64,000 bases of DNA, from the NCBI GenBank assembly GCA_027923505.1, contig BROI01000001.1:337501-401500 (forward strand). The letters run 5' to 3'. Of this stretch, positions 1-13,600 are shown in pieces. The stretch is from Mayamaea pseudoterrestris (taxonomy: Eukaryota; Bacillariophyta; Bacillariophyceae; Sellaphorales; Sellaphoraceae). The number at the start of each line of letters is the position of its first letter. Within the stretch, counting starts at the first letter, position 1. The notes below the pieces were generated by a model that ran no database searches, had not been told where the DNA came from, and worked only from the letters and a program-made list of their open reading frames with translations. The position numbers and the translations under genes are program-made.

Positions 1-46
1 TGTAGAAGAAGGCCTTGGCATCGAGAGCTGGTGCTGATGATGACAT
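1..46 (-). CDS. Possible 5' end of a gene running off the left edge
   Basis: On the minus strand an ATG at 46-44 opens a frame of 15 codons (MSSSAPALDAKAFFY) with no stop before the window edge. The N-terminus is a plausible protein start, and the 372 bases to the next plus-strand gene would be a shared divergent promoter. Nothing identifies a family; it could be a chance open frame. Confidence 0.3.
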   Translation of the reverse strand, partial: MSSSAPALDAKAFFY

Positions 47-418
47 GATGATGATAGCAGATAGGGATCTAGTGCAGATGATCAAGAGCACAGTAACTAT
101 AATTGCGAGGAAGAGTAAAATGGTTGCTCCAAGAGGATGAACGAATTGGCTTCGTTTGATGGGTGATGGCTGCCGGAGGACTTTCGAAGGAAGCGTCGAA
201 ACAGCTGAAAGTCAGGCTGGCGCGCCACGTTGCCCCTGCCGATTTCCAGCCCGGCGGGCTCGCCCAGCGCCCGTTGAGGACGTATTTAACTTTCGTACCT
301 CGCCAATCTTGGTGCACGGTGGCATCCAGCGTGCAAGTCGAATCCAACGCATCGCGAACGAAGTAAGTCCTCTCTCATACTCACTTGTCATTAAACCTCT
401 TGTTGTTGCTGTTCAACC
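47..418. other. Intergenic region, probable divergent promoter
   Basis: No convincing coding sequence. Frames open on both strands are short, compositionally odd and overlap each other. An AT-rich GTATTTAA at about 281 lies roughly 135 bases before the ATG at 419 and could be a TATA-like element, but this is only a visual match. Confidence 0.4.
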
Positions 419-1202
419 ATGAAGACTTCCTTGACGCTCCTCTCTATCCTTTCTCTTGCTTCGGCAACCTACTTTGAGCTTGATGGCTCGCCATCCTGCG
501 GAAGCAGCGGACTAGAGTTTGACATTGACTTGGTTTGCTCGTCGTCTGGATCAAACGACTGCAGCTATGGCGACACGGCCACGGTGAGCGGAACCATGGT
601 GATTCCGGAAGGAGGCATCAGTGACATGGTCAGTCTTAAAAACAAGGCGTGCTTCATGGGGATACAGTCGTCGGTGACTTGCCAAAGCTATGACTTTGAA
701 GCGAGTCTTTGCGGCTTGTTTGATTTGGAACAATATGGATGCCCTGCCGCAGGCGAATACACACTTGATGGAGAATTCGACTTTCCGGAAGATAGCGGTG
801 ATGTTGATCTTGGGAGCTTTTGGTGGAGTAAGTGCTGATAGTCTGATTCGTGGCTGGTGGTAGCGGGAATCTTACATGGGAATGTTCACTAATCTTGCCT
901 TCGTCATCCTCTATTGGTACGCTTTTGCAGACACATATATTACAGTCTACACGACTGTGACTCCGCTCGACGAGGTTGAGGATGGTGCCGATGAGCTACC
1001 CACTCTTTCTTGCTCGACGCAGGTGAATGTCTACAAGGGCAGTGTCGATAACAGTTCGTACATGATGGGATTTAGCGCAGTCATGCTTGCTGGACTTGGC
1101 GCCCTTTTATACAAGCGACGACGAACGGCCAAGATTGACTTGACCAAGGAGGAGGCCATGCTTGGAGACTTTGAAATGATGAATGACAGCGTGAGAGTGT
1201 AG
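419..1202 (+). CDS. Secreted type I single-pass membrane protein, family unknown
   Basis: Two exons, 419-827 and 931-1202, joined across a 103-base intron with a GTAAGT donor and TTTTGCAG acceptor. The join falls inside a codon and keeps frame, giving about 226 residues. Residues 1-17 form a signal peptide ending ASA/T. The ectodomain of about 170 residues holds spaced cysteines (SCGSS, VCSSS, DCSYG, KACF, VTCQ, SLCG, YGCPA), suggesting a disulphide-bonded fold. Near residue 190 a hydrophobic stretch (MMGFSAVMLAGLGALLY) followed by KRRR gives a membrane anchor with an inside-positive stop, and a 30-residue acidic cytosolic tail follows. I recognise no named family. Role at the cell surface or in an endomembrane compartment is inference from topology only. 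The unspliced reading would stop after exon 1 and lose the anchor, so splicing is well supported. Confidence 0.75.
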
Positions 1203-1425
1203 GCGCGTGTACAACGCTTCTTGCGTAGGAGCACGCTTGTTGGTGCTGGACAATGTCGCAAATGAATGACGGACTCTTGTACTTCGAAGCATCGTCATTG
1301 CTTGAACTCTATGACGTCCAATGTATACAATCACCTATTTAGCTTTTATTTACATTTATTTTCCTCACGGCTAAGACACGATTATGAATACGGTAACACA
1401 TCTCTCATTGGCGTCACCGGGGCAG

Positions 1426-3514
1426 CTAGCCAGCGAAGTGTTCATCTGCAGCTTTGCGGACTTCAGCGTCGCCACAACGAGGACGCTTGGCGAAGGACTC
1501 GCGCGTCACGGCGGCAACGGAGACATCCTCACCCTTGTGAATAAGCATATCCTTTTCGACTCCTTCGGCGACAGGAGGTAGAGGAACATGACTCAAGATT
1601 CGCGCTGCTTCCATTTCCTTTTCGTCCGCTGGTCCCTTGAGCATTTCGCAATGCATTTCAACGCTTTCCAGCGCCGCCCGGAGGTCCTCGTCCTTGGTCC
1701 AAAACATGAAATACTTTTTGCTTGGTTCGCACGTGCACAAGAGCTCACAATGTCGCAAACAGCTCACCTTTAGTTGCGAACACTCGCAGGCTACAGCAGC
1801 AAAGAAGCAAACATGCTTGCAAGTGTGACAAAGACGACGATCATCGTAATCAGCACTGTCTTCGTCGATTCGGTCGACGACGTTTGGTGGCAACATGATG
1901 AGGTCCGACACGTCGCGGACGCCAGCAGCCTTGAGATAGTCTCGGCGACGGAGTTCCTCATCTACAATGCGTTTCAGCTCGTTCTTCAAGAGCTGGCAAC
2001 TCTTGTAGTCTCGTTGATCTGAAAGGTGATGTGCCATGGTGAAGGCAAGGCGATCATGCGAAAACACAGCGGGTCGATTAAACGATCGATAGCGCTCATT
2101 GGCAAGGCCGCCATACGATACCCAATCGTGAGGTGAAAAGTTGACAGCCTCTCCGATATTTGGGCCAAGACTAAAACCGCTGTGAAATGCGCGAGGGAAG
2201 GTAACAACATATTCGCCTTCGTATTGAAGCGTTTTGCAAATGGGAATGCCATCGTGCTGGAACAGCCGAGGACTGAACATGGTCGTAATGTGATGCATCA
2301 AATCTGGAATGAGCTTCATCTTCATCGACAAGTACCGTTTGAAAACATCTTCGACTCCCGAAGCAGCTTTTGTGTTGCCAGGAATCCCATACCACTGCTT
2401 CGGGGCGCCCTTGTGATGATAATTGACCGAGTACAAGTAATTGTCTTCATTGTGCCAAGCAAAGGTCGAGAAAATGGAACCAAAGTACATCCAGGGGACG
2501 TTAATGCCGGTAATGCCAACCTTGACGTGCTTCAAGACGCAGTTCGGCGCCGACGCAATATTGTTCAAGTTCCACCACGTCTCCTTGTAGTAATCCTGCG
2601 TTCCAAAATCAGGCTCTGGTTGCGACATCTTCAATTCATTGCAGGTACCCGACACGGATCTACCTCGCTCTGATAAGGGGAAGCCGCTACCAAAGACAGC
2701 AGTGTCAACGTCATTACCGTACTCTACAGCTACGCATGCATTCTCCTTGTCGCGATTCTCTACAATATTCCAATAGTCGCGTTCCAAAGATTCGGGCGTG
2801 AACAATTTTTGCTTGTCTTTGTCCGAAGCATCATCCCCCAGGTGGCGCTTCAGCAAGTCGTGGTGCGGATAGTTGCGCTGCTTCCAGTCCTTGGAGCGAA
2901 CCGAAGCAACCGCCTGATACTCCTCTGCCGTAAAACTGTCGCCGTTGCCAAAGCTAATGCCTTCTTGAAGACGATGTATGAATTGACGGACTGTGTCAAA
3001 CCGTTTGGATGAGTCAAAGTCAACGCCTGATGAAGGTAGATAGAGGTGTGGGTCAGCGGCGGATTTATACTAACAAGATAGCAAGGCAAATTTATGTGGA
3101 ACGAGTTTTCACGGACGCGCTTCTTGCTCATCTGTTCCACCTTTCCGATGCGTAGTCTGCCGCCTAGCAGAAGCACTCAACTAGTGCATATACATGCAAA
3201 ATAATCGAAACAATTGGCGTCCATTCAACCTACTCACCAAAACCCGGATTCCACTCAGTAGGCGGTACTATCTTACAAATGCCATAGCGCTCAGCAATGG
3301 GCCGAATCTTTTCAATATAGTCAAGCGGACTCCCTTCCATGTCTTCAATAGTCGGATAAAATACTGGACATCTGGGAATCTTTGACAGAAAGGCGGCATC
3401 TGTATTGTAGTCGAGCGTATGCTTCTGCAGAAAGCGTTCCTCGTTGGCAGTCGAGTGCGAGGATGGAAAGAATGACGCCTTTTTGCGGCGGCGCTTGGTG
3501 GCTCGGGCATTCAT
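1426..3514 (-). CDS. JmjN/JmjC histone lysine demethylase with C5HC2 zinc finger (KDM5-like, compact)
   Basis: Two exons on the minus strand: 3514-3238 and 3026-1426, across a 211-base intron (donor GTGAGTA, acceptor TTCATCAG) that splits a Gly codon; product about 625 residues. Residues 1-20 are basic (KRRRKK), a likely nuclear signal. A JmjN domain follows ([12 protein letters not shown] to [11 protein letters not shown]). The JmjC domain shows the Fe(II) ligands as HNE in [15 protein letters not shown] and the distal His in AFHSGF; the Lys of PKQWYGIP is the usual 2-oxoglutarate anchor. Downstream, CHTCKHVCF through [11 protein letters not shown] matches the C5HC2 zinc finger of KDM5/JARID1 and plant JMJ14-type enzymes, which remove methyl groups from H3K4. 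ARID, PHD and FYR domains seen in relatives are absent, so this is a minimal form. An upstream in-frame Met at 3550 is possible; I prefer 3514 because it precedes the basic segment. H3K4 specificity is inferred from domain order. Confidence 0.9.
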
Positions 3515-3927
3515 AGTGCTAGTAACAGATAAATTAAAAGTCGAAAGCAAGTATAGTAGACTTCTCTGTTTGACAAGGGGACATGAAGAATGTGCAAGAA
3601 TGGCTAAAATGGAAAGCTAGCAAGGGTGTGAGAAACCATCGCCGCGCTGCGACGGAATTCGCGTTGGTGTCACATCCAATGGCTGCTGTCGATTCTGCCG
3701 ACGTCACACTTGAAGTGCGCAACAGCTGCTGCAAATGTGAACCAGTACGACTTGAGTAAAATGTCGTTGGCACGATTGCTGCCACGTGGAACCTTTCGCG
3801 ACCGCAAAGTTTACCGCGCCATCGCGCCATGAGCTTTTGATCCGTCGCTTTCTCGTCACACAGGCTGCAGCAGGACGTCGGGAACAGAATCATTGTATTG
3901 TTACATCAGAAGATAACTAGCAGCGCC
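3515..3927. other. Divergent promoter between demethylase and IleRS
   Basis: About 410 bases between two start codons pointing away from each other. A 119-codon minus-strand frame crosses it but has no recognisable composition or domain. It presumably holds both promoters; I see no clear TATA box. Confidence 0.5.
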
Positions 3928-6900
3928 ATGTCTTCTCTTCCTCCAGCCTTGGACTTTCCAGGCATGGAGACTGAAATCTGCGAGCAATGGAAGAAGGAGG
4001 AAACTTTCAAGACGCAGGATAAGCTCGCCAAGGATCGAAACGATGAGGTACGTTTTTGTTTGCTTCATTTGACAGTATCATTGTCTGCTATTCAGTAATT
4101 CATCCTCCTCCTTTACCTTCTTCACTACTATACAGACATTTACATTCTACGACGGCCCTCCTTTCGCTACTGGCCTTCCTCACTACGGCCACATTTTGGC
4201 GGGAACCATCAAGGACACTGTCACGCGCTACGCCTGCATGACGGGCCATCAAGTCCAGCGTCGGGCCGGCTGGGACTGTCACGGCTTGCCAGTGGAGTAT
4301 GAAATTGACCAAACGCTAGGCATTACTCATCGCGATCAAGTACTGGAAATGGGAATTGACAAGTACAATGCTACATGCCGTGGTATCGTTACACGATATT
4401 CGAAGGAATGGGAATCTACCATCACGAGACTTGGACGATGGATCGACTTTGAAAATGACTACAAGACCATGGATCCGACATTTATGGAGTCGGTTTGGTG
4501 GGTCTTTCAGCAATTATTCGAAAAGGACTTGGTTTATCAGGGATTCAAAGTCATGCCGTACTCGACGGGGTGCAAGACGCCGCTATCCAACTTTGAGGCG
4601 GGGTTAAACTACAAGGATGTTAAAGATCCAGCTGTAGTTGTTAGCTTTCCCATTTTGGATATGGAAAATACATCCTTTGTCGCCTGGACGACGACACCAT
4701 GGACATTACCAAGCAACCTTGCCTTGTGCGTTAATCCAGACTTGGAGTATGTCAAAGTACTTGACAAGGCTTCCGGCAAGCATTACATTCTGGCCAAGAC
4801 GCGCCTTTCGCAGATTTATCCGCAAATGAACTCGAAAAAGTGGAAACCTGAGCAAGCTGCGGAGCTTTACGAGATTATGGACACTTTTAAAGGCAGCGAG
4901 TTGGTTGGCAAGAAGTATCAGCCGCTTTTTGATTTTTTCGCAAATACACCAGCCTCAAACAACTATTTCGCCGTACTGTCGGACTCGTACGTGACGGATG
5001 ATGCCGGAACGGGCGTTGTCCACCAGGCGCCAGCCTTTGGCGAGGATGATTACCGTGTTTGTCTCGCGCATGGCGTCATTGAAAAGGGTGCTGAAATTCC
5101 TTGTCCAGTCGATGCGGATGGCAATTTCACCAGTCCAGTTGAGGTTGTCAAGGGCACGCACGTTAAACAGGCGGATGAAACCCTCATCCAGTTGGTGAAA
5201 GGCATGGGCCGGCTTGTGCAAAAGGATGTGCTGAATCACAATTATCCATTTTGCTGGAGATCTGATACGCCGCTCATTTACAAGGCCGTTCCGTCGTGGT
5301 TCGTCAAGGTGGAATCGATACGCGACCGCATTGTGGAAAATAATCGGCAAACGTACTGGGTACCGAATGAGGTCAAGGAGGGCCGGTTTCACAATTGGCT
5401 GTCAGATGCGCGTGACTGGGCCATTTCGCGTAATCGCTTTTGGGGTACGCCAATTCCAATTTGGGCAAATGAAGACTTGAGCGAAGTCGTTTGCATTGGA
5501 AGCATTGATCAACTGGCCGAGTTATCGGGAACGCGGGTTGAGGATTTGCATCGCGAAACGATTGATGATTTAACGATTCCATCGACGAAGAACCCTGGAA
5601 CGGTGCTGCGACGCATTGAAGACGTGTTTGATTGCTGGTTTGAAAGTGGATCTATGCCGTATGCTCAGAGTCATTATCCATTTGAAAACAAGGAGACCTG
5701 GGAGAAGGGATTTCCAGCCGACTTCATTGCCGAAGGCTTGGACCAGACACGCGGATGGTTTTATACGCTCATGGTGCTGTCGACGGCGCTGTTTGACAAG
5801 CCAGCATTCAAGAACAACATCGTGAATGGTTTGGTCCTTGCCGGCGACGGCCAAAAGATGTCCAAGCGCAAGAAAAACTACCCTGACCCGACGTTGGTAA
5901 TTAACAAGTATGGAGCGGATGCGTTGCGAATGTATCTGGTCAACTCGCCTGTCGTTCGAGCCGAACCGCTCAAATTTCGAGAAGATGGTGTGCTTGGCGT
6001 CGTGAAGGAAGTATTTTTGCCACTCTACAATGCCTTTCGTTTCTTTGTGCAAAATGTTGAGCGTTGGGAGACTGTCGACAAGAAGTTTGTTCCTGACATT
6101 GCCAAGGTGCGGTCGTCGAAGAATCCGACAGATATTTGGGTACAGGCCGAGACGCAGCAACTGATCAAATTTTTTCATGAAGAAATGAAAGCTTACCGTC
6201 TATACACCGTCATGCCGGCTCTGGTCACGTTTGGTACACAACTGACTAACTGGTATGTGCGCTTAAATCGAGATCGATTAAAAGGCATGGAAGGTGAAGG
6301 TGCAGAAGCGGATGATGACACAGCTGTTGGTCTTCAAGTACTTTATGATGTTCTAATGGACGTTCTGATGATTATGGCTCCATTCACGCCTTTTATTTCC
6401 GAGTATTTTTACCAGCACCTGCGAAAGTTGCAACCATCATACGCCGAAGCGGCTAACGGTGGAGGCACGTCGAACCCTGTCAAGCCGGGAAAGAGCAATT
6501 CGGTGCACTTTCTTCAATTACCTCAGTACGATGAGAGTCGACTCAATGCAGAAGCAGTTGAAGCTATGGAAGTGCTGCAAAACATTGTTGAACAAGGACG
6601 GACAGCACGAGAAAAACGAAACATAAGTTTGCGCACTCCTGTGAAGTCGGTGGTTGCCGTTCTTCGCACGCCTGCGCCACACATTGTTGAAAGCATCACT
6701 GGCGCATTGCAAAAATATATACTTTCGGAACTTAATGCCTGGGAATTGCGATTGATCCCGAAGGAGGAGGAGCACGACTGGGTGACGCTGTCATTGTCGC
6801 CTAATTTTAAAGCCGTCGGCAAGAAGCTCGGCAAGAAAATGAAGGCGGTTCAACAAGCGGTCGTCGCCATGTCTCATGACGTAAGTATGGCGTCGTTTGT

Positions 6901-7606
6901 TGGTCCAATGACGTGGCTTAAAAGCATATTCTCACTTTATTATGTCAATTCAATTACAAAACAGGAAGCTGTCTCTGTGTTGGAAAAAGGGTCCGTTGAA
7001 GTGGAAGGTGAAATACTTGATGCAACAACTGATCTCGAATCGAAACTCGAATTCTCCAGAGCGGGTGAGGAGTGGGAGTCCATGTCCAAGGCTGATGGGT
7101 CTTTAGTTGTTGCTATCGATTGTCAACAGGATGAGGCTATCCTTGCGGCGGGAATGTCGCGTGAGCTGATAAATGGCATCCAGCAACTTCGCAAGGCCGC
7201 GGGGTTGGACATCTCAGATGTTGTTGAGATATTTTATGCTGAAGACGATGGCGTTACAATAGTGGAAGATGCAGTTAACAGGAATGTAACTATTTTTGAG
7301 GCCAAGTTTAAAGGCGCAGTACCTGTACCGAAACGTTTTGCGCCGGATTGGTCGGTAGCGTTGAAAAGCGACACGGTTGAGGTCGGGGGATCAAATGTTA
7401 CGGTTTCTATCTGTCGACCAGCACTCGCTGCAAATGGCATCTCTGAAAGGGAGAAAAGGGTTTTAGCCACAATAGAGCCATCAAGTTTAAAGCAAGGCGA
7501 GACCTTCAACTTCTCGGTCGATGGATCGCAGCTTTCACTAGTGGAAGGTAAAGATTTCTGGCTCAACACTCTCGCCATGGTGCGAAGTATATCTAAAATT
7601 CACTGA
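3928..7606 (+). CDS. IARS1: Cytosolic isoleucyl-tRNA synthetase
   Basis: Charges tRNA-Ile with isoleucine in the cytosol. Three exons: 3928-4047, 4136-6880 and 6965-7606. The first intron (88 bases) joins NDE to TFTFYDGPPFATGLPHYGH, restoring the class I HIGH motif as HYGH. The KMSKS motif is KMSKR. The CP1 editing domain shows TTPWTLPSN and the catalytic-site segment GTGVVHQAPAFGEDDY. The second intron (6881-6964) has a GTAAGT donor and ACAG acceptor, is 84 bases and contains no stop, so an unspliced reading would insert 28 residues at SHD/EAVSVLE in the C-terminal domain; homologues have no such insert. Mature length about 1,168 residues, in the range of eukaryotic cytosolic enzymes; no transit peptide is visible. 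Ends 55 bases from the convergent giant gene. Confidence 0.95.
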
Positions 7607-7661
7607 CTGTAAATATTTACCGCTTTTGATGTAACAATTAGAAGTAAATGTAATAATGCTT

Positions 7662-10600
7662 TTACACGTCCCCGTAGCTTACTGATGCGTAGAAGCGCTT
7701 GACCGACTCACTGAGACGTCGAAGACTTTCGGCACTCGCTTCGCGTTCATCAATCAGCTTTGCGATTGCCTCTGCTCTCTTTGTTTCGGACCGCTCAAGT
7801 GCAACTGCAAGGGATATTACATGGGAGTGTAGACTCTGTACATCGCCCACCGGTTCGCCTTCGTAAGCTTTTGGGGCGACAACATGAGTCAGCTCGTCCT
7901 CCTTGCGTGCTAACTTCTCCTGCGTCGCCTTGAGCTCCTGCGTCACGGCTTTCAATTCTGCTCTCAGCTTGTCCGATGATTCTTCGTCCACTGTAGCGAG
8001 CTGTAGAGATTGATGCAAGTGATTAAAATTTATTGAGTGTCCAAAAGCATGAGATCCTTGCAAAGATAGTTGATCCCGCAGTTGGGTCAAGCTCTCCTGT
8101 AATTTGCTGACAAGCTCAGACTTTTCGTACAACGTGCTCTCTTTCACAGTCAGTTCATGCTGCAAAGCTTCCATACGCTTCTCGTACTCTGCGATGATCT
8201 CCGATGCTCCCAGCTGTGACTCCAAATTCTCAAGGTCATTAACTGCGATCGCGCATGCATCAACTTTGGCGTCAGCCGCCAATGTAGCCTGCGATACGTC
8301 AAGCTGGTCTTGTGCCATGCTCAAGGCGTCATTCGCGACACGTAGATCGTCCTGCAGCTTGATAAATGCCAACTCCTTTTCCTTCGCCATTGCTTTCATG
8401 TGGTCAAGTTCTTGAACTTTTGCCAAAGACGATTGGAGCTGCTCCGAAAGCCGAGATACCTCAGCCTCGAGAGACTCATTCGTAGGGTCACTTCCAGCCC
8501 GAAGTAATCCGTCTTTCTCCTGAGCAATAGCATCCAGTTTTGACAGTAAAGTCGACTTTTGCTTATGGAAACTACTCTCTAGGCTTGCTACTGTTCTCGT
8601 CAGTGAGTCTCGCTCACTTACAACTTTTGATAGCCTTTCTTTCATCTCCGCCTGTTTTTGCAGAGCATCGTCCAACTCTTGCCGTACAGAATTATCATTT
8701 CTTGAATCCGATTTAATCAAAACAGCACCTTCATACTGGCCCGACGATTGACAAATGGATTGCAATTCCAACTGCAGGGTGTCAACGCGTCCTTCAGATT
8801 CATCCAACTGTTGCTTAAGTAACCCAAACTGAACAAGAATTTCCTCATTTTCCTCAGTCAAAACCAAGACTTCGTTCCGTGCCAGGGCCAATTCTTCGTC
8901 GCGCTGTTCGATCAATCGAGATTTTTCGACGAGAATGGAACATTCTTGTTGGAGCTTAGTATATCGATCGTTAAGGATGTCATAGTCTTGAGAAATGCAC
9001 CCACCTGCCACCAATTGTTGACCGAGTCTCTCTTTTTTTTCCGACAGTCCCTCAACAGTAGATGAGAGTTTTGCAATCTTTCCGTTGAGCTCCTGCTCGC
9101 GACTCGCCCATATATTTGACTCACTTTCAAGTCGCTGTTGAAGCTCTTGCAACTGGAAAACTTGTGCTGACAGGATCTTGCATTCATCCGACAGTTGGTT
9201 CCGCTCAACAGTAAGAGATTGGTGAGCGGCGCTCTGTTGTGATAGAGTGTCAGCAAGAAGTTGCTGCTCTTCTTGGTGAGCTCGGACTGTCTGCTCAAAG
9301 CGAACAGTCAATTCGCCCTCGCGAGTCTGTGCATCCTCAATCGCTCGAGTCGCCAAGTCTTCTGCCGCTTGGCATCTGACCACAAGCTGGTCGAATTGGC
9401 GCTCCCGTTGATCTGCCTGGCTCTTGATTTCGTCAAGGTGATTCGATAGTGTATCTATCTTATCATCCCGGCAAATCAACTCCTCTTGATGAAGGGACAA
9501 AGCATCAGCCATTTTTTGATCCGATGCAGCCAGCGAGTCCGACAATTGCACCTGCAATTTTTTACGGATGTCCATCAGCGATTCCACTTCAGAGGATAAC
9601 GACTGGCATCTTAAAAGTAGGGCCGACAACTCATGCTCCTTCGCAACCAATCGTGCCCCACAGTCAGAAGCATTTTTCGCTATAGCTTGGCATTCCTTCT
9701 CTTTCCGTTCCAAGCTGCGGCCAAGAGCTGCTAGGTGGGATGTCGTCTTTTTACGATTTTCTTCAAGCTCCTGGTTTTCCTTTAAAGCGCGTGACAACTC
9801 AGACTGTAGAGCCTGGTTGTCACATCGAAGAACCGCCGTCATGTCGTCTGTCTCGGCAGCTCTCTTTAGTGCTCCGTCCAGAGAGCTTTCGAGCGAGGTC
9901 TTGACGCTTACTAAATCCACCAATTGCCGCCGCGCCTCGTCAAGCTCCTCGGACAAGCAATTACGTTCAGACGCAAACCCCGCCTCTTGGTCTGCCATTA
10001 GAATCGCTAATCGCGAAGCCTCTGCTTTCCAATGAGACAATTCTGTCTCGCGTCGGCCTTCCAACTCCTCTTTTCGAAGCCCTTGTTCGTCAATCAGCTT
10101 TTGAAGGGCTGCAATGACCTCCTTACTGTCAGCCAGTGATGCCTGAAGCACATCTCTTTCTTTGGCCACCGCCAAAAGTTCGGCCGCCATGTTTTCCGTC
10201 TCCTCCGCCAAAGACCTTTGACACGACAAATCGGAAATTAAAGCTGTTCGCATGCGATCTGATTCTTGGCCCAAATTCTTCAAACGCTCAACTTCCGCAG
10301 ACTTCTTATCGATGGACCGGTATAATTCGCGTAGCTCATTCGCGTGGTTGGTATTAAGACTCTCCATGGTCCGATTTAAGTCAGTGTTCTCTTTTCGGAA
10401 TTTGTCAAGCTCTGCAACAAGTTTCGACGATGTATCTTGGTTTTCTTTCAATGCATTTTCCCCACGAAGGATGACAGCATGAGCCTCGCTGAGGTTTTGC
10501 TGTTGCTCCTCCGACAGTTGCTTCATTTTTGCTTCAACCGCAGCAAGCTCATGCTGGTGCGACAGTCTCTGTTCCTGAAACTCAATTGCCATGATCCTCA

Positions 10601-13600
10601 ACTCAGAAATCTCGGCTGTTAGATTCGCGCACTCTTTCGTCTTCAAAGCCAACTCATCTTTTAAAAAGTTGGACTGGTCGGCGTCCGTTGATGAATTGCC
10701 CGCGGCACCATTCAATAAATGCTTTAATGATTCCACTTCAGAAATCAAAGCAGCATTCTGGGAATAAGCTGAAGCATGCTCAACTTCTTTGCAGCTAACA
10801 GAGAGCCGTGCTTCATTATACTTCGTTTCAAAATTATTCCGCTCGTTCTCTATTGTCGCGTTCTTGCTCTCCAGAGTAGCAAGTTTTTGCTCCATCATCG
10901 CATTGGAACGCTGAAGGCTCGCAACTTCCAGTTCAAGCTCACTCTGCTTGGCTGCACGCATAGAATCATTTAGTTTGTGTGCGTCGAGAACCTTGCGCAA
11001 TTCCGTCGACTCATGTTCAACAAAAGAGCGTTTCATCATCTCACGTTCAAGCAGCTCACTGAAATTCAATGCAATTTCGACTCCATCCGGAGTCCGGACT
11101 TTCCCAATCAATGATCCATCCTCATTATTAGCCTGTAGAAGCTTCTTTATACACGGACACTCCATCGTGCTGCCGCTTTCGCATGTCATGCATCGAAATG
11201 AGGCAAGCAAGAGTGTCGGACTTCTTTCTCCGTCTTCGTATCTGCGATGAGGTGTCGATGGGGGCGTATCTGCCTCGGCGAATGATTTTAAGTAGGGATG
11301 CGTCAATTCAAGAGATCCACCCATGTCAACATTGCCGTCGAACCAACCATTGCCATGTAGAAGACGAGGCAAGGTTGAATCCAAATTTTGAGTGCCATCG
11401 GTCGCATCTGTTCGTTCAAGAATATCGTAGTACTCTGTTTCATTCAAATCCATAGCTCGACTAGAGTTTGCAGCAGTATCAAAGCGAACTGAAACATTTC
11501 GGTCATTTTCTTCTTGCCGGCGAAACGCCGTTCGAGTTGCCATTGCCGTGCGGAGTGCCGTACCATCAGACACTCCACTTTCCGATACGTCCATGTCCAC
11601 ATCATCGTCCCACACGCCATCATCGCTCGCAGCTTCCGATACGTTAGCCATAGCGTCCACAGTAGACCCTCCGCATGATGGCACTGTAGACGTCGGCAGC
11701 TGATCAACTATCGGCCCAAACTTGCTATTATCTTCCTCCTCGTCTTCGTCTTCAAGAAGCTGTGACTCGCCGATCGAAGAATTGGAACCAGAAGCACGTT
11801 TCGAGCGAAGACGGCCAGGCAGATGATCGATGACAACGTTTGACTTTCCCACCGGACTGGCATTATCGGATCGAGCGCTTGCAAGGTCTTCTCTAATCAT
11901 TGATCGACATTCAGACGGCGATAACTGACTTGCGTCGGATGAGGAAGTAAGACCCGAACGTGATAAAGAACCACGAGGCTGCGGAAGCTGATCAACAACC
12001 GGCCCAAACTCCTCCTCAGCTAAAGGCAGCAGAAGAGACAATGCTCCACCGATAGTGATCTCGGACAATGCCTCGCGATTGTCCTCTCGATCTAACACTT
12101 CCGCTCCATCATGGGCAGGGAGGATGTCAACCACCTGCTCATTATCATCCTCACCGACAAGTACATTCTCGTTCATATCATTTTCTTCGTCGCCACCTGA
12201 CTGGGGATTTGGAAAATTTTCCTCCTCTTCTATTCTCGTTTCGTCCTCTGCATCAAGATCATCCGCAGCAATTGACGCTGGTGCAAACGCCACAGTTGAT
12301 CCGGTTGCAGATTCTGCCATTGATGGCAAATTAATAGATGCGTTCGGCCGTGTTGGAGGAATTTGGTCAACAACAGGACCAAAATTGTCCTCCATGCCAA
12401 CCATATCATCGACTTCAGACATGACCTCCGAAGGATCGGCGGCTACCATTGTCGATGCGTCTCCGTACCTTTCCCGTCGGCTCGGTATATGGTCCACTAA
12501 CAAATCTTGAAATGAACGCAATATCGACTGACCGTCTTCATTGATTGTGTCGCCACCATCGCCATCGTCATTCACCTCCTCTTTATTATTTTCAGACGCA
12601 CTTTCGTCAATGGTATCAAGATCTTGAGCCTGCGCAGCTATAGAATCTTCTCGAAAGCCGAAAGGCGAGTAAACGGGAGTTTGTGGAGTTTGATCAACAA
12701 TAGGCCCAAATCCGACGCCAACGTCGCCAGCGCTGTCATGGTCAGCAACACTGTCGTCATCTTTCGCTGAAGTGGCGTCGGCCAAGACAATAATCGATGA
12801 GTTGGTAGCCCTAAATGCAGGTGAACCCATTTCAGATGGCGTATGATCAACAAGTAATGTCTGGTCTTCGTCCAGTTCAAGTTCAACCTGCTCCCAGCCT
12901 TCAGTTCCACCGACGGTTGAATCCATAGCGTCATCGTCAATGAATTCACTAGCCTCGCCCAGCACTGCCATTGAATTTGCAGTTGATAGTGCTGAACAAG
13001 CTGCGCCTCCTGGAGTTGGGGGTGTCTGGTCCACAACAGGGCCGTAATCGAAATCATTCTCGTCGTCATAGATTTCTTCGTCGTCACCATCTCCCGAGTC
13101 TCGAGAGAGATCTCGCGCAGTAGCCAACGCAAAAAGCGAAGGATCATTTGCAGGCTCGTCGATAGGATCGTGTATATCGCGTGGTGTATGATCGACAATA
13201 TGAATTTCTTCAAGACCATCGATTCGGAACTTTACCGAACTCGTCATCGTCGGCAACGGTTCGCTAGACGCCGTAGAAGCTGCACCCGTAAAATCCGCAG
13301 CACATTCATACTCCTCAGTATCATTTGCACCAGGCAAAATGCCATCGTCGTCACCATATCCTTCTTCATCGTCCCACGCATTGGCACCCACCGACCCATT
13401 GCCGCATTCAGTCTCATCCAAACCATAAACGTCCTCCAAACTCGGAGCATATGCGGCTGTGCTTCCTACATTTGTCATTTCGGACGGTTGCATAGTCGGT
13501 TCCGATCCGTCCGGCAGCAGTGGCGTGTGATCGACGACAGGACCATAAGCTTCCATTTGATCATCCTCGCCTGCGCTGGCTGACGCATCGTCTGGCGCCA

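Noticed and set aside
3534-3893. 119-codon minus-strand frame upstream of the demethylase
   Set aside because: Lies in the divergent promoter region and shows no conserved pattern; the demethylase begins at 3514 with a credible JmjN N-terminus.
12055-12510. 151-codon plus-strand frame inside the giant gene
   Set aside because: It is the antisense of acidic, Ser-rich codons; such composition opens the opposite frame. No domain and no independent promoter context.
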